Under the pieces are notes generated by a model that was not told where the DNA came from, searched no databases, and saw nothing but the letters and a program-made list of their open reading frames with translations. A program made the translations under genes and the position numbers. Positions 9,481 through 20,149 of a stretch of 64,000 bases of DNA are shown one piece after another. Numbering within the stretch: the first letter of the stretch is position 1; each line of letters starts with the position of its first letter. This DNA comes from Flavobacterium noncentrifugens (GTDB lineage: Bacteria > Bacteroidota > Bacteroidia > Flavobacteriales > Flavobacteriaceae): assembly GCF_900100375.1 (NCBI RefSeq), contig NZ_FNEZ01000003.1, forward strand, positions 468,183 to 532,182, in the 5' to 3' direction.

Positions 9481-9516
9481 TGTCATTTTTGGGCTGCTTT
9501 CGCTTTCCGTTGTTAA

Positions 9517-11262
<1,746 letters not shown>

Positions 11263-11289
11263 TCATTCGCCAATTGGCCCGTTTTCCAA

Positions 11290-11523
11290 TTAAATCGGTT
11301 TCGGATATTGCTTTTTGATGTTTCGGATGAGTTCCTCAAGCCCGTTTAATTTAAGTTCATAAACGAGTTGCAGCTGCTGGCCGAGTTGGCCTTTAGGAAA
11401 ACCTTTGTTGCTGTACCAAACGACATAATATTCGGGCAGGTCGATCAAATGCCAGCCTTCGTATTTACCGAAGGGCATTTTGGTATGCGCGAGTTTGATG
11501 AGGAGTTTTTGCTGGTCGTCCAT
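11290..11523 (-). CDS. DUF3820 family protein
   Basis: The 77-residue protein (MDDQQKLLIKLAHTKMPFGK...) carries the DUF3820 signature MPFGKYEGWHLIDLPEYYVVW and GFPKGQLGQQL. In this family a small alpha/beta fold has been linked to quorum-sensing-regulated factors in Pseudomonas; its biochemical role is unclear. I prefer the ATG at 11523 to the one 12 bp upstream. It is probably the last gene of the guaA operon, 82 bp after the PBP1/LysM gene. Confidence 0.85.
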   Translation of the reverse strand: MDDQQKLLIKLAHTKMPFGKYEGWHLIDLPEYYVVWYSNKGFPKGQLGQQLQLVYELKLNGLEELIRNIKKQYPKPI

Positions 11524-11605
11524 GGTTTTAGTCAAAAGTTGGAAAGTCGGAAGTCATCCCGCAAATGCAAAGACTTTCGACATTTAGACTTTAGGTTGAA
11601 GTATT

Positions 11606-13633
11606 TTAATTCACTTGTTTTACAGACAGATCGTCCTGGTATTCTAAGATATAAATCCCTTTGTTTACGTAACCTGACGAATCTTTTTTAGCATATTCGA
11701 ATTTACTTTCAACCTGTTCGGTTTTGTCTTCGGTCACTGAAGTTTCAAAGCTTTTTCCCTGTGACAAACGCAACATCGTATCGAAAGTAATATCAAATCC
11801 GCGTGTGGCGTACTGGCTTGGGAAAATCTTATTTTGCTTTTTGTAGTTATTTTCAAAAACAGTCGCTTCAGGAGAATTGTTTTCTCTTGTAAATGACGGA
11901 TACAACATTTTCAAAATAGTTAATCTTTTAAGTGAAATCTCTTCAAAATCGAGTGTTTCGTTTGGTTCGATGATCGCCAATTGGATTTGAAAATCTGACA
12001 TTGCGGCAAGCAAAGCATTGGTTGTACTCAGGATCATTCCGGTTTTTTCTGTATCCAAAATCACATAATTTATGTGGTCTTTGACCATTAACGATTTCAT
12101 ATTGTCGACATCCACAGCACCGACTTCGGTAATATTTACGAATTTTGAACCCGGATAATTTTTACTGATGAATTCTTTATTAGCGATTTTTTTCGGATCG
12201 CTAACAATGATGATGTTTCCGTTTTTCGACTTCATAAATTCGAACATCGCTGCTTTGGAACAATCCAACGGTGGCATCGCCTGGTATAAATTCGAATAAG
12301 GTTTTCCGATTTCTTTTGACAATGGAGAAATCACAGGCACATTGTTTTTCCCGACCAATTCGGCTACTTTTTCGATGTATTGCTGGTAAAATGGCCCGAT
12401 GATCGCGTCGGCATTTGCAAGATTATTATTTTGTACCAATGCAGCGACATTCGATGATGTTTTGCTTTCTTCCGAATCGAGGATTTTCACGTCAATGTTA
12501 AGTCCGAGTGCTTTCGCAGAATCGATCGCCACCAAAGCACCCGAATAAAAATCGAGCGTCATATTAAGGAAGGCATCTTTTTTAAGTCGCATGCCAATTG
12601 TTTTCAAAGTGTCGCCCTGGATTTTTGTCGCATTGAACGGCAACATCAAAACCAATTGTTTTTTGTCCTGTACTTTTACAGATTTGGATAAATCGGCAAC
12701 TTTTGCGTTTGGAGCACTTGAAGCATTTTTTTCAACAGGCTGCACCACAACCGAACCTTTTCCCGGAACTTTTAAGATCATCCCGGTTTTTACGCCTTCT
12801 TTTAAAGTCGGATTCAGTATCATCAATTCTTCTTCGGTAATGTCGAAAGTTTTGGCCAGGCTGAAAAGCGTTTCTTTCGGCTTCACTTCATAATTTGCAA
12901 ATCCGCTGAAAGTTGTTTTTTTGACGGTTTCCGTTTTTGTAGTTTCAGGTTGTGAAACTTCATGCACAACAGGTTTTGGCTTTTCAACTGCAACATTAGA
13001 AGTTGCTTTTGGAGCCGTTCCTGAAATGAGCAATTTATATCCGACAGGCAAATTAGAAACGATTTCGGGATTTTTCTTTTCGAGTTCTGCAATGCTGATC
13101 TTGTATTTTTTGGCAATGCCGAATTTGGTTTCTTTCGGTTCCACAACATGATACGTATTTTTATCAGATGCCGGAGTTGGGGCTGTTTTCGTCTCAACAA
13201 CGGTTGCTTTTACTGGAGCTTTGACTTCGGGAACTGTTGCCGGGGCAGATGAACTACCAGGAATTTTAACGGTTTGCCCTACTTTTAATCCGTCTTTTAC
13301 AATGTCGGGATTGAGTTTTTTGAGTTCATCAACATCGACGTTATAAGTACGTGAAATGCTGTACAAAGTTTCTTTTGCTGCAGCCGTATGTGTTTTTCCC
13401 GAAACCGCAGTTTTTGAAGTAGCCGACGGAATCAAGATCACATCGTTTTCTTTAATGCCGCTTTGCGAATCAGGATTGAGTTTGTAAATATCAAAAGGCG
13501 TGACCTTATATTTTGTAGCGATTTGCGTAATCGTTTCCCCTTTTGCAACGGTATGCTTCACATAAGCCTGTGCAGATGCGATCGAAGTTAGCGAAAAAAA
13601 GAAAATGCAAAAAGTAAGAATCAGACGGTTCAT
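11606..13633 (-). CDS. LysM-PBP1 fusion: four LysM repeats plus a periplasmic-binding-like domain
   Basis: The 675-residue exported protein has a signal peptide (MNRLILTFCIFFFSLTSIASAQ). Four LysM modules follow (for example HTVAKGETITQIATKYKV, EVKPKETLFSLAKTFDI), joined by Thr/Pro/Lys-rich linkers over about 310 residues. The C-terminal half (VLMLPFNATKIQGDTLK onward) resembles the type 1 periplasmic-binding fold of amino-acid ABC receptors and LpoA-like proteins. This architecture suggests peptidoglycan binding with a ligand- or enzyme-regulating domain. The ATG at 13633 gives the signal peptide directly. It lies 38 bp after another LysM gene and in the guaA operon. Confidence 0.9.
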   Translation of the reverse strand: MNRLILTFCIFFFSLTSIASAQAYVKHTVAKGETITQIATKYKVTPFDIYKLNPDSQSGIKENDVILIPSATSKTAVSGKTHTAAAKETLYSISRTYNVDVDELKKLNPDIVKDGLKVGQTVKIPGSSSAPATVPEVKAPVKATVVETKTAPTPASDKNTYHVVEPKETKFGIAKKYKISIAELEKKNPEIVSNLPVGYKLLISGTAPKATSNVAVEKPKPVVHEVSQPETTKTETVKKTTFSGFANYEVKPKETLFSLAKTFDITEEELMILNPTLKEGVKTGMILKVPGKGSVVVQPVEKNASSAPNAKVADLSKSVKVQDKKQLVLMLPFNATKIQGDTLKTIGMRLKKDAFLNMTLDFYSGALVAIDSAKALGLNIDVKILDSEESKTSSNVAALVQNNNLANADAIIGPFYQQYIEKVAELVGKNNVPVISPLSKEIGKPYSNLYQAMPPLDCSKAAMFEFMKSKNGNIIIVSDPKKIANKEFISKNYPGSKFVNITEVGAVDVDNMKSLMVKDHINYVILDTEKTGMILSTTNALLAAMSDFQIQLAIIEPNETLDFEEISLKRLTILKMLYPSFTRENNSPEATVFENNYKKQNKIFPSQYATRGFDITFDTMLRLSQGKSFETSVTEDKTEQVESKFEYAKKDSSGYVNKGIYILEYQDDLSVKQVN

Positions 13634-13671
13634 TGTAATTTGTTTAGCAATATTGGCCTGCAAATGTAACG

Positions 13672-14262
13672 CTATTTTTTGTTTTTTGTTTTGGATGTGG
13701 ACGCAATTTCATTGGCCGGAACGACATCTGACCCGATTGAAGATTCATTTTCACCAAGCACTCTTGTAGATGGAATTTTGATGACCTGCCCGATTTTGAG
13801 ACCTTTAGTATTTAGTACATCATTGCTCATTTTGATTTCGGCAATAGAAATGCCATATTTTCTCGACAAACCAGATAGCGTTTCACCCGATTGGACGGTA
13901 TGCTCCGTTTGGTTGTCGCGATCAATAACCGTCACACCAGTGGGCTGCTGTTGCTGGTTTTCATTTTCAGCAACAGCAGTTTCCGTCTGTGGTTCTTCTA
14001 TGATTTGTTGTGCTTTTGTATTGTCTTTTATGGGCACGGGAATTTGCAACACCATGCCTTCGCTGATGCCGTTGACCGCAAATTTGTTGAGGCGGTAAAT
14101 TTCCGTTGGATTGGCTAAATATTTCTTTGAGATCATCCGGACTGTTTCTCCGAGTTGTACCTGATGGCTTACTATGGTGACCGGAACCTCTTTATTTTTG
14201 GCTTGGCCCATACCGATCTGAAACACACAAACTACAAACAAAAACAGTACAATTCTTCTCAT
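13672..14262 (-). CDS. Secreted protein with two LysM domains
   Basis: The 196-residue protein has a signal peptide (MRRIVLFLFVVCVFQIGMGQ) and two LysM repeats at about residues 30-75 (SHQVQLGETVRMISKKYLA) and 118-165 (EHTVQSGETLSGLSRKYGI...LKIGQVIKIPS). A Gln/Asn-rich linker separates them. It should bind peptidoglycan in the periplasm; no enzymatic domain is present. The start is 18 bp after the guaA stop, and it precedes the LysM-PBP1 gene. Confidence 0.9.
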   Translation of the reverse strand: MRRIVLFLFVVCVFQIGMGQAKNKEVPVTIVSHQVQLGETVRMISKKYLANPTEIYRLNKFAVNGISEGMVLQIPVPIKDNTKAQQIIEEPQTETAVAENENQQQQPTGVTVIDRDNQTEHTVQSGETLSGLSRKYGISIAEIKMSNDVLNTKGLKIGQVIKIPSTRVLGENESSIGSDVVPANEIASTSKTKNKK

Positions 14263-14280
14263 ACTCCGAAATTTTTTAAG

Positions 14281-15810
14281 TTACTCCCATTCTATTGTCG
14301 CTGGTGGTTTTGAACTAATATCATAAACCACGCGGTTGACGCCTTTGACCTTATTGATAATGTCATTGGACACTTTCATTAAGAAATCGTATGGAAGATG
14401 CACCCAGTCAGCGGTCATTCCGTCGGTAGATTCAACGGCACGAAGCGCAACTACTTTTTCATAAGTACGCTCGTCGCCCATCACGCCTACACTGTTTACA
14501 GGCAGCAAAATAGCACCGGCCTGCCACACTTTGTCATACAATCCCCAGGATTTCAATCCGTCTATAAAAACGGCATCAACGTCCTGCAATATACGAACTT
14601 TTTCCAAAGTGATATCACCTAATATTCTGATACTCAATCCCGGACCTGGAAACGGGTGCCTGCCCAGCAATTCCGGGTCGATTCCCAGAGTTGCGCCTAC
14701 CCTGCGAACTTCATCTTTGAACAACATCCGCAACGGTTCAACGATTTTTAGCTTCATAAAATCAGGTAAACCGCCCACATTATGATGCGATTTTATAGTT
14801 GCAGATGGTCCTTTTACAGATATCGATTCGATGACATCCGGATAAATCGTTCCCTGAGCAAGCCATTTTACATTTTCGAGCTGGTGTGCTTCATCATCAA
14901 ACACTTCAATAAACGCTTTACCGATGGCTTTCCTTTTTTGTTCAGGATCGGATATGCCTTCTAGCGCCGCCATGAATTTATCGGTGGCGTCGACGCCTTT
15001 CACGTTTAAGCCCATGTCTTTATATTGGTGCAAAACGCTTTCAAACTCGTTTTTGCGCAACAATCCATTATTAACAAAAATGCAATATAAATTTTTGCCA
15101 ATCGCCTGATGCAGCAAAACCGCGGCTACCGTTGAATCGACACCGCCCGAAAGTCCGAGGACGACTTTATCATTTTGTAATTTCTCTTTTAATTCGGCTA
15201 CTTGCTCTTCAACAAAAGCATTTGGCGTGAAATTCTGTGGTACTTCAGCGATTTTCACCAGGAAATTTTCGAGGATTTGCTTGCCATCTGTCGAATGATA
15301 TACTTCAGGGTGAAACTGGATCGCATACGTGGGTTCGCCTTCAATTTTATAAGCTGCATTTTCAACGTCGTGCGTGCTTGCGAGCCTGATTCCGTTTGCC
15401 GGAAGCGACTTGATCGTATCACTGTGCGACATCCAGACCTGGGAATTTTCGGCTACGCCAAAGAAAAAATCTTCTTCGTTTTTGACATACGATAAATTCG
15501 CACGGCCATATTCGCGGGTATTTGATGGAGCGACTTCACCGCCGCTGAAATGCGCGAGGTATTGCGCGCCGTAACACACTGCGAGCAAAGGCAATTTTCC
15601 GCGGATTTCCGATAGATCCGGATGCGGCGCGTCATCGGCACGGACCGAAAACGGGCTTCCGGAAAGGATTACGGCTTTATAACTTGATAAATCACCCGGA
15701 ACGTGATTGTAAGGAAAGATTTCGCAGAAAATGTTGAGTTCGCGAACCCTTCGCGCAATAAGTTGTGTGTATTGCGATCCGAAGTCTAAAATAAGTACGT
15801 TGTGTTGCAT
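14281..15810 (-). CDS. guaA: GMP synthase (glutamine-hydrolysing)
   Basis: The 509-residue enzyme converts XMP to GMP. The N-terminal class I amidotransferase has Cys in [16 protein letters not shown] and the His-Glu pair in [12 protein letters not shown]. The ATP pyrophosphatase domain has the PP-loop [15 protein letters not shown], and the C-terminal dimerisation domain ends [11 protein letters not shown]. It leads the operon guaA - LysM - LysM-PBP1 - DUF3820 and has a TACATTTG -7 element at 15884-15891. Confidence 0.97.
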   Translation of the reverse strand: MQHNVLILDFGSQYTQLIARRVRELNIFCEIFPYNHVPGDLSSYKAVILSGSPFSVRADDAPHPDLSEIRGKLPLLAVCYGAQYLAHFSGGEVAPSNTREYGRANLSYVKNEEDFFFGVAENSQVWMSHSDTIKSLPANGIRLASTHDVENAAYKIEGEPTYAIQFHPEVYHSTDGKQILENFLVKIAEVPQNFTPNAFVEEQVAELKEKLQNDKVVLGLSGGVDSTVAAVLLHQAIGKNLYCIFVNNGLLRKNEFESVLHQYKDMGLNVKGVDATDKFMAALEGISDPEQKRKAIGKAFIEVFDDEAHQLENVKWLAQGTIYPDVIESISVKGPSATIKSHHNVGGLPDFMKLKIVEPLRMLFKDEVRRVGATLGIDPELLGRHPFPGPGLSIRILGDITLEKVRILQDVDAVFIDGLKSWGLYDKVWQAGAILLPVNSVGVMGDERTYEKVVALRAVESTDGMTADWVHLPYDFLMKVSNDIINKVKGVNRVVYDISSKPPATIEWE

Positions 15811-15891
15811 CTGTAAAGTTTATAAACTTTTAAAAGTGTTGTTTGTGAGTTAGTTGCTTTTTTTATCCCGAAAAATAAAAGTGCAAATGTA
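15811..15891 (-). promoter_or_regulatory. guaA promoter -7 element and leader
   Basis: TACATTTG (15884-15891, minus strand) matches the -7 consensus. The 73-nt leader contains GCAACTAACTCACAAACAAC, similar to the pyrG and purM leaders. It ends with a self-complementary stretch, CTTTTAAAAGTTTATAAACTTT, split here as CTTTTAAAAG and AGTTTATAAACT, two small adjoining palindromes near the start codon. Confidence 0.55.
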
Positions 15892-16024
15892 CAATTAAAT
15901 GAGGAAAACCGAATGTAAAATTTATCATCCGTACCCGAAAACAATCTGCTTCGACATTGTGTATGGCGGTTTTAAAATTAAAAACAATTCTTGTTACCTT
16001 TACGAGCCATCAAAAGTCCATATT

Positions 16025-16891
16025 ATGAAAAAAATCCAATTCCTGCTCCTTATTTTATTCTCGTTTTTTACAACTATTTCTTATGCCGCAAAAGTCGACA
16101 CCTTGGATATTGCAAGTTCCACCATGGGAAAAACGTATAAAGCCGCAGTTGTTCTTCCCGAATCCTACGCGAAAAACAAAAAAAATTACCCAGTCATGTA
16201 TTTGCTACACGGTGCTTACGGGCATTTCAGGGATTGGCTTTCGAGCACACCCGATAAAGAAACAGTGAAGAATTTAGCCGACAAATACAACCTGATCATT
16301 GTCATGCCAGAAGGCGAAACCTTTAGTTTTTACATTGACAGCCCCGTAAATAAAGGCAGCCAGTTTGAAACATATATCACTCAGGATGTCATTGGAAAAA
16401 TAGATAAAACGTATCGCACCGTTGCCAATAAAAATGGCCGGGTGATCACTGGGCTTTCGATGGGCGGACATGGCGCTTTGTATCTATCGGCTAAGCATCC
16501 CGAATTATTTTGTGCAGCCGGAAGCATGAGCGGCGCGGTTGATATGGGAAGCATCCGAAATCCTGAATCGGCAGAACGCGTGAACAAATTGCTCGAACCT
16601 GTTTTCGGAACTACACCTGCTTCTCAGGAAGTTTTAGATTCAAATTCCGTGTTAAGAATGGTCGACAAAATTAAAAGCAATGGATTGCCCTTAATTATTG
16701 ATTGCGGTGTAGATGATTTTCTGATCGAACCAAACCGCGAATTGCACCGAAGATTGGTTTATGCCAAAGTGCCGCACGATTACACCGAACGTCCGGGCGC
16801 GCATACCTGGGAATATTGGCAAAATTCAGTAGCATACCATATTTTGTTTTTTTCTAAAATTTTACAGAATAATGGCGTAGCGGTCAAATAA
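16025..16891 (+). CDS. Secreted alpha/beta-hydrolase, esterase D / antigen-85-like family
   Basis: The 288-residue protein has a signal peptide (MKKIQFLLLILFSFFTTISYA). It has a PF00756-type esterase fold: oxyanion-side LHGAYGHFRDW, nucleophile Ser145 in GLSMGGHGAL, Asp in CGVDDFLIE and catalytic His in PGAHTWEYW. Family members cleave acyl or feruloyl esters, S-formylglutathione or siderophore esters; the substrate cannot be read from sequence. The frame is open upstream to 15899 but the signal peptide fixes the start at 16025. A TACCTTTA element lies at 15995-16002. It is monocistronic and divergent from guaA. Confidence 0.9.
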   Translation: MKKIQFLLLILFSFFTTISYAAKVDTLDIASSTMGKTYKAAVVLPESYAKNKKNYPVMYLLHGAYGHFRDWLSSTPDKETVKNLADKYNLIIVMPEGETFSFYIDSPVNKGSQFETYITQDVIGKIDKTYRTVANKNGRVITGLSMGGHGALYLSAKHPELFCAAGSMSGAVDMGSIRNPESAERVNKLLEPVFGTTPASQEVLDSNSVLRMVDKIKSNGLPLIIDCGVDDFLIEPNRELHRRLVYAKVPHDYTERPGAHTWEYWQNSVAYHILFFSKILQNNGVAVK

Positions 16892-16899
16892 AAACCGTC

Positions 16900-16918
16900 G
16901 TTTCATACTTAATGAAAC
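16900..16918 (+). other. Perfect 7-bp hairpin after the esterase gene
   Basis: GTTTCAT and ATGAAAC pair around a 5-nt loop, 9 bp after the stop at 16891. No U tract follows, so it is a weak terminator or a possible operator upstream of exbB. Confidence 0.35.
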
Positions 16919-17034
16919 AATCTGCCGTTATCCACAGTATTGAAAAATCTATGTTCATAAAAAAAACTTTTAAATCTCAGGCTCTTTAAAAAATTGCGCA
17001 TTTTTGTAAACTGACTTAATAAACGACAATACCT

Positions 17035-17757
17035 ATGACCTTTTTGAATTTTGCATTACAGGCCGCTCCGGTTACCGACACGATCGCAAATGCTGCCGCC
17101 GCAGCCGCAACTACAGAAGTCAGCGTGACTGAAAACGTTTCTTATCTTGACTTTATCCTCAAGGGCGGAGTTATGATTTACCCACTGATCGTATTGCTTT
17201 TCTTTTGCATCTATGTGATTATCGAACGTTATTTATCAATTAAAAAAGCCACCAAAATGGACAGCAACATGGTCAATGATGTGAAGATCCAATTGCGTGC
17301 CGGCCGACTCGACAATGCGATCATGCTTGCCGGACGTGAAAATACCGCCGCCGGAAATATCTTAAAAAGCGGTGTATCAATCATTGGAAGACCAATCAGC
17401 GAAATCGAATCGGTGATGGAAAAAACGACCGATGTTGAAGTCGCACAAATGGAAAAAGGCCTTGGTTATCTGGGTTTGATTTCTGGTATTGCACCGATTT
17501 TGGGATTCATCGGAACCATTTCCGGGGTAATCAAAATTTTCCATACGATTTCAAACACAGGAAATCTGAATATCCAGACGATTTCAGGCGGTTTATACGA
17601 GAAAATGATCAGTAGCGGCGCCGGATTGGTTGTGGGCGTGATCGCTTACTGCGCCTACCATTTATTTAATATGCTGATTGACAATTTCGCTTTGAAAGTG
17701 CAGAAACAATCATTGGAAATCATCCACGTAATTCAAGATCCGCAAAATGGCAATTAG
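17035..17757 (+). CDS. exbB: MotA/TolQ/ExbB proton channel family protein
   Basis: The 240-residue inner-membrane protein has three transmembrane segments: about residues 46-66 (GGVMIYPLIVLLFFCIYVII), 140-162 (GLISGIAPILGFIGTISGVI) and 185-207 (ISSGAGLVVGVIAYCAYHLF). The conserved loop APILGFIGTISGVIKIF is characteristic of ExbB/TolQ. With ExbD it would form a proton-driven motor that energises TonB-type outer-membrane transport or a Tol-like function. The gene overlaps exbD by 11 bp, indicating translational coupling. The product starts with about 35 extra residues including an Ala-rich stretch, as often in Bacteroidetes. Confidence 0.93.
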   Translation: MTFLNFALQAAPVTDTIANAAAAAATTEVSVTENVSYLDFILKGGVMIYPLIVLLFFCIYVIIERYLSIKKATKMDSNMVNDVKIQLRAGRLDNAIMLAGRENTAAGNILKSGVSIIGRPISEIESVMEKTTDVEVAQMEKGLGYLGLISGIAPILGFIGTISGVIKIFHTISNTGNLNIQTISGGLYEKMISSGAGLVVGVIAYCAYHLFNMLIDNFALKVQKQSLEIIHVIQDPQNGN

Positions 17758-18139
17758 AAAAAACAGGCGCTTCCATCCCGAAATCCCGACGTCGTCACTC
17801 AGCGACATCATGTTCTTTTTGTTTTTGTTTTTTCTGATTATCTCGACTTTGGCCAATCCTAACGTGATCAAACTGACATTGCCGAAGGCGCAGACGAACG
17901 AAACCACAAACAAAGACCACATCAGCATTTCGGTTACCGAAGACAAGAAATATTACCTTAATAAAGAGGAAGTTCCGTTTGACCAACTCGAACAGGCTTT
18001 ATATGACAAAACGACTGCCGCCAATGACAAAACCGTTGTGGTGCGCGTTCCTGCTGATAATAAAGTTCAGGATTTAGTCGATTTGATGCAAATGGGCGTG
18101 AAATTAAAGCTGAATTTTGTGATCGCAACTTCAAAATAG
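17747..18139 (+). CDS. exbD: ExbD/TolR family biopolymer transport protein
   Basis: The 130-residue protein has a short basic N-terminus (MAIRKNRRFHPEIPTSS) and then SLSDIMFFLFLFFLIISTL, the single transmembrane helix with the conserved Asp needed for proton flow. A periplasmic domain of about 85 residues follows (VVVRVPADNKVQDLVDLMQM). It is the partner of the overlapping exbB gene. crcB follows 6 bp downstream. Confidence 0.93.
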   Translation: MAIRKNRRFHPEIPTSSLSDIMFFLFLFFLIISTLANPNVIKLTLPKAQTNETTNKDHISISVTEDKKYYLNKEEVPFDQLEQALYDKTTAANDKTVVVRVPADNKVQDLVDLMQMGVKLKLNFVIATSK

Positions 18140-18145
18140 TTTAAG

Positions 18146-18517
18146 ATGGTAAAAACCGTACTTTTAGTCACGCTCGGCGGCGGAATCGGAAGTGCTTTTC
18201 GCTATCTGACTACGGTTTTTGTCAATAAATATTATGCGTCAGCATTTCCACTGGCGACTTTCATAATCAACATTCTCGGCTGCTTTTTAATTGGTTTGCT
18301 AATGGGATTCTTCCAGAAAAATAACCTGCCCGATTCCAATTTGAAATGGCTGCTCGTTACCGGATTTTGTGGCGGCTATACTACTTTTTCCGCGTTCGGA
18401 TTTGAAAATATTTCACTCCTGCAAAGCAATAACGGTGTAACAGCGATGCTTTACATCTGCACAAGCGTTATAACCGGCTTATTAGCAGTCTGGGGCGGAC
18501 TCATTTTAGTGCGCTAA
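18146..18517 (+). CDS. crcB: Fluoride channel CrcB/FluC
   Basis: The 123-residue protein has four transmembrane helices and the Fluc signatures GGGIGSAFRYLTTV, FPLATFIINILGCFLIG and TGFCGGYTTFSAFGFE (the TTFSxF fluoride and Na+ site). It forms dual-topology dimers that export fluoride. It lies only 6 bp after exbD, so there is no room for a separate fluoride riboswitch and its expression appears tied to exbBD. Confidence 0.95.
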   Translation: MVKTVLLVTLGGGIGSAFRYLTTVFVNKYYASAFPLATFIINILGCFLIGLLMGFFQKNNLPDSNLKWLLVTGFCGGYTTFSAFGFENISLLQSNNGVTAMLYICTSVITGLLAVWGGLILVR

Positions 18518-18529
18518 GAACTTGTTAAA

Positions 18530-18562
18530 TTGTTCCCAGTTTCCCAAAAAAATGTAACTTCG
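18530..18562 (+). promoter_or_regulatory. Candidate promoter of nrnA, TTG-N22-TAACTTCG
   Basis: TTG (18530-18532) and TAACTTCG (18555-18562) are spaced as in Bacteroidetes promoters. The nrnA ATG is only 6 bp beyond the -7 element, so a transcript from here would be leaderless or nearly so. Confidence 0.4.
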
Positions 18563-18568
18563 CGTCCT

Positions 18569-19573
18569 ATGACGAATGACGATATTCTGGCAATTAAGGA
18601 ATTGCTTTCCACACCGAAGAAAATAGCGATAATCCCGCACCGCAGCCCAGACGGCGACGCCATGGGTTCTACACTTGCACTCTATCATTTTTTACTGAAA
18701 ATGAACCAGTTACCAACAGTTGTCGCACCGAATGAGTTTCCTGGATTTTTAACCTGGATGCCCGGTTCTGAGAAGGTTTTAATTTTTGAAAAAGACCGCG
18801 CCAACAGTACGAAAGTGCTTCAGGAAGCAGAAATTGTTTTCGTATTGGATTTCAATGCGTTCCACCGTACGGGCGAAATGGAGCATGTTTTGAACAAGCT
18901 TACGACGATTTTTATCATGATCGACCATCATGAAAAACCTGATACTTTTGCAAAATACACGTATTCCGATACCGGATTTGGATCAACCTGCGAGATGATT
19001 TACAATTTCATCTGCCTGTTGGGCGAAAAATCGTTGATCGACCAAAAAATCGCAACCTGCATTTACACGGGAATTTTAACCGATTCTGGTTCGTTCCGAT
19101 TTCCAAAAACAACAGGAACGACGCACCGGATCATTGCCGATTTGATCGATCTTGGTGTAAAAAATACTGAAATCCCAACTTTATTATTCGACAACAATTC
19201 ATACGAAAGCCTGCAATTGCTCGGGCAAGCACTTCAAAACATGAAAGTCGTACCAGAATTGCATACGGCTTACATCGCGCTTTCCCAACAGGAACTCGAC
19301 AAATACCATTATGTAAAAGGCGATACTGAAGGCATTGTCAATTACGGCCTTACGATCAAAGGCATTCACTTTGCCGCGATTTTCATCGAACATACAGATG
19401 AAAGAATTATTAAGATCTCATTCCGTTCCCAAGGCGGTTTTGACGTCAATAAATTTGCCCGAGAATATTTTAGCGGTGGCGGACATATCAACGCAGCAGG
19501 CGGTAAATCGAATCTTTCACTCGAGGAAACGGTTAAAAAATTCGAAAAAATCATCCACGAAATCACAATATAA
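18569..19573 (+). CDS. nrnA: Bifunctional oligoribonuclease / PAP phosphatase NrnA (DHH family)
   Basis: The 334-residue enzyme degrades nanoRNA and 3'-phosphoadenosine 5'-phosphate. DHH-domain metal motifs are seen: IIPHRSPDGDAMGS, VLDFNAFHRTGEM and MIDHHEKPD. The DHHA1 domain has SGGGHINAAGGKS. The ATG at 18569 (MTNDDILAIKELL) is chosen over an upstream in-frame TTG because the latter overlaps the candidate promoter. It is followed 6 bp later by gldI. Confidence 0.93.
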   Translation: MTNDDILAIKELLSTPKKIAIIPHRSPDGDAMGSTLALYHFLLKMNQLPTVVAPNEFPGFLTWMPGSEKVLIFEKDRANSTKVLQEAEIVFVLDFNAFHRTGEMEHVLNKLTTIFIMIDHHEKPDTFAKYTYSDTGFGSTCEMIYNFICLLGEKSLIDQKIATCIYTGILTDSGSFRFPKTTGTTHRIIADLIDLGVKNTEIPTLLFDNNSYESLQLLGQALQNMKVVPELHTAYIALSQQELDKYHYVKGDTEGIVNYGLTIKGIHFAAIFIEHTDERIIKISFRSQGGFDVNKFAREYFSGGGHINAAGGKSNLSLEETVKKFEKIIHEITI

Positions 19574-19579
19574 CCTACT

Positions 19580-20143
19580 ATGAAACATTTCAAAAATTTA
19601 TTAATATTGCTGCCTGCGCTTGCCATTGTGGCTTGTTCGCAGCAACAGGCACGCGAACCGATGTCGCAATCTTCGGGGACTTTTATGAAAGAATCTGTCG
19701 AGCGCAATAAAAAACTCATCGCCGGCGAAGAAGGGAAAATCGATTCGATCATTAAAAGCGAACCCAATTCAAAATACATCGCTTCGAATAAAGGCTATTG
19801 GTACAAATATGAAAATAAGATTACGAGCGATACACTGCGTCCAAAAAAAGGCGATGTAGCCAATTTCAATTACGAAGTGAAAGACCTGAACGGAAATGTG
19901 ATTTATTCTGAATTGGAGCTTCGACCGCAAACCTATCATGTTGATAAAGAGCAAAAAATTATCATCGGACTGCGCCACGGAATCAAATTAATGCATAAGA
20001 ATGAAGCGGTAACTTTTCTTTTTCCGTCGCATTTGGCGTATGGATATCACGGCGACAATAGAAGAATCGGGCACAACGAACCGTTGATTGTCACAGTGAC
20101 CTTAACCGATTTCAAACCTGAAAACAAACTAACCACAGACTAA
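19580..20143 (+). CDS. gldI: Gliding-motility peptidyl-prolyl isomerase lipoprotein GldI
   Basis: The 187-residue lipoprotein has a lipobox (LPALAIVACSQQQ, Cys about residue 19) and an FKBP-type domain in the C-terminal 110 residues (RPKKGDVANFNYEVKDLNG, IIIGLRHGIKLMHKNEAVTF, HLAYGYHGD). This is the GldI protein required for gliding in Flavobacterium johnsoniae. It is thought to help fold or stabilise envelope parts of the gliding and T9SS machinery. It lies in a run with nrnA (6 bp upstream) and a cyclophilin-FKBP fusion (6 bp downstream). Confidence 0.93.
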   Translation: MKHFKNLLILLPALAIVACSQQQAREPMSQSSGTFMKESVERNKKLIAGEEGKIDSIIKSEPNSKYIASNKGYWYKYENKITSDTLRPKKGDVANFNYEVKDLNGNVIYSELELRPQTYHVDKEQKIIIGLRHGIKLMHKNEAVTFLFPSHLAYGYHGDNRRIGHNEPLIVTVTLTDFKPENKLTTD

Positions 20144-20149
20144 TTTAAA

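Noticed and set aside
18140..18145. Fluoride riboswitch before crcB
   Set aside because: Only 6 bp separate exbD and crcB, far too short for a riboswitch.
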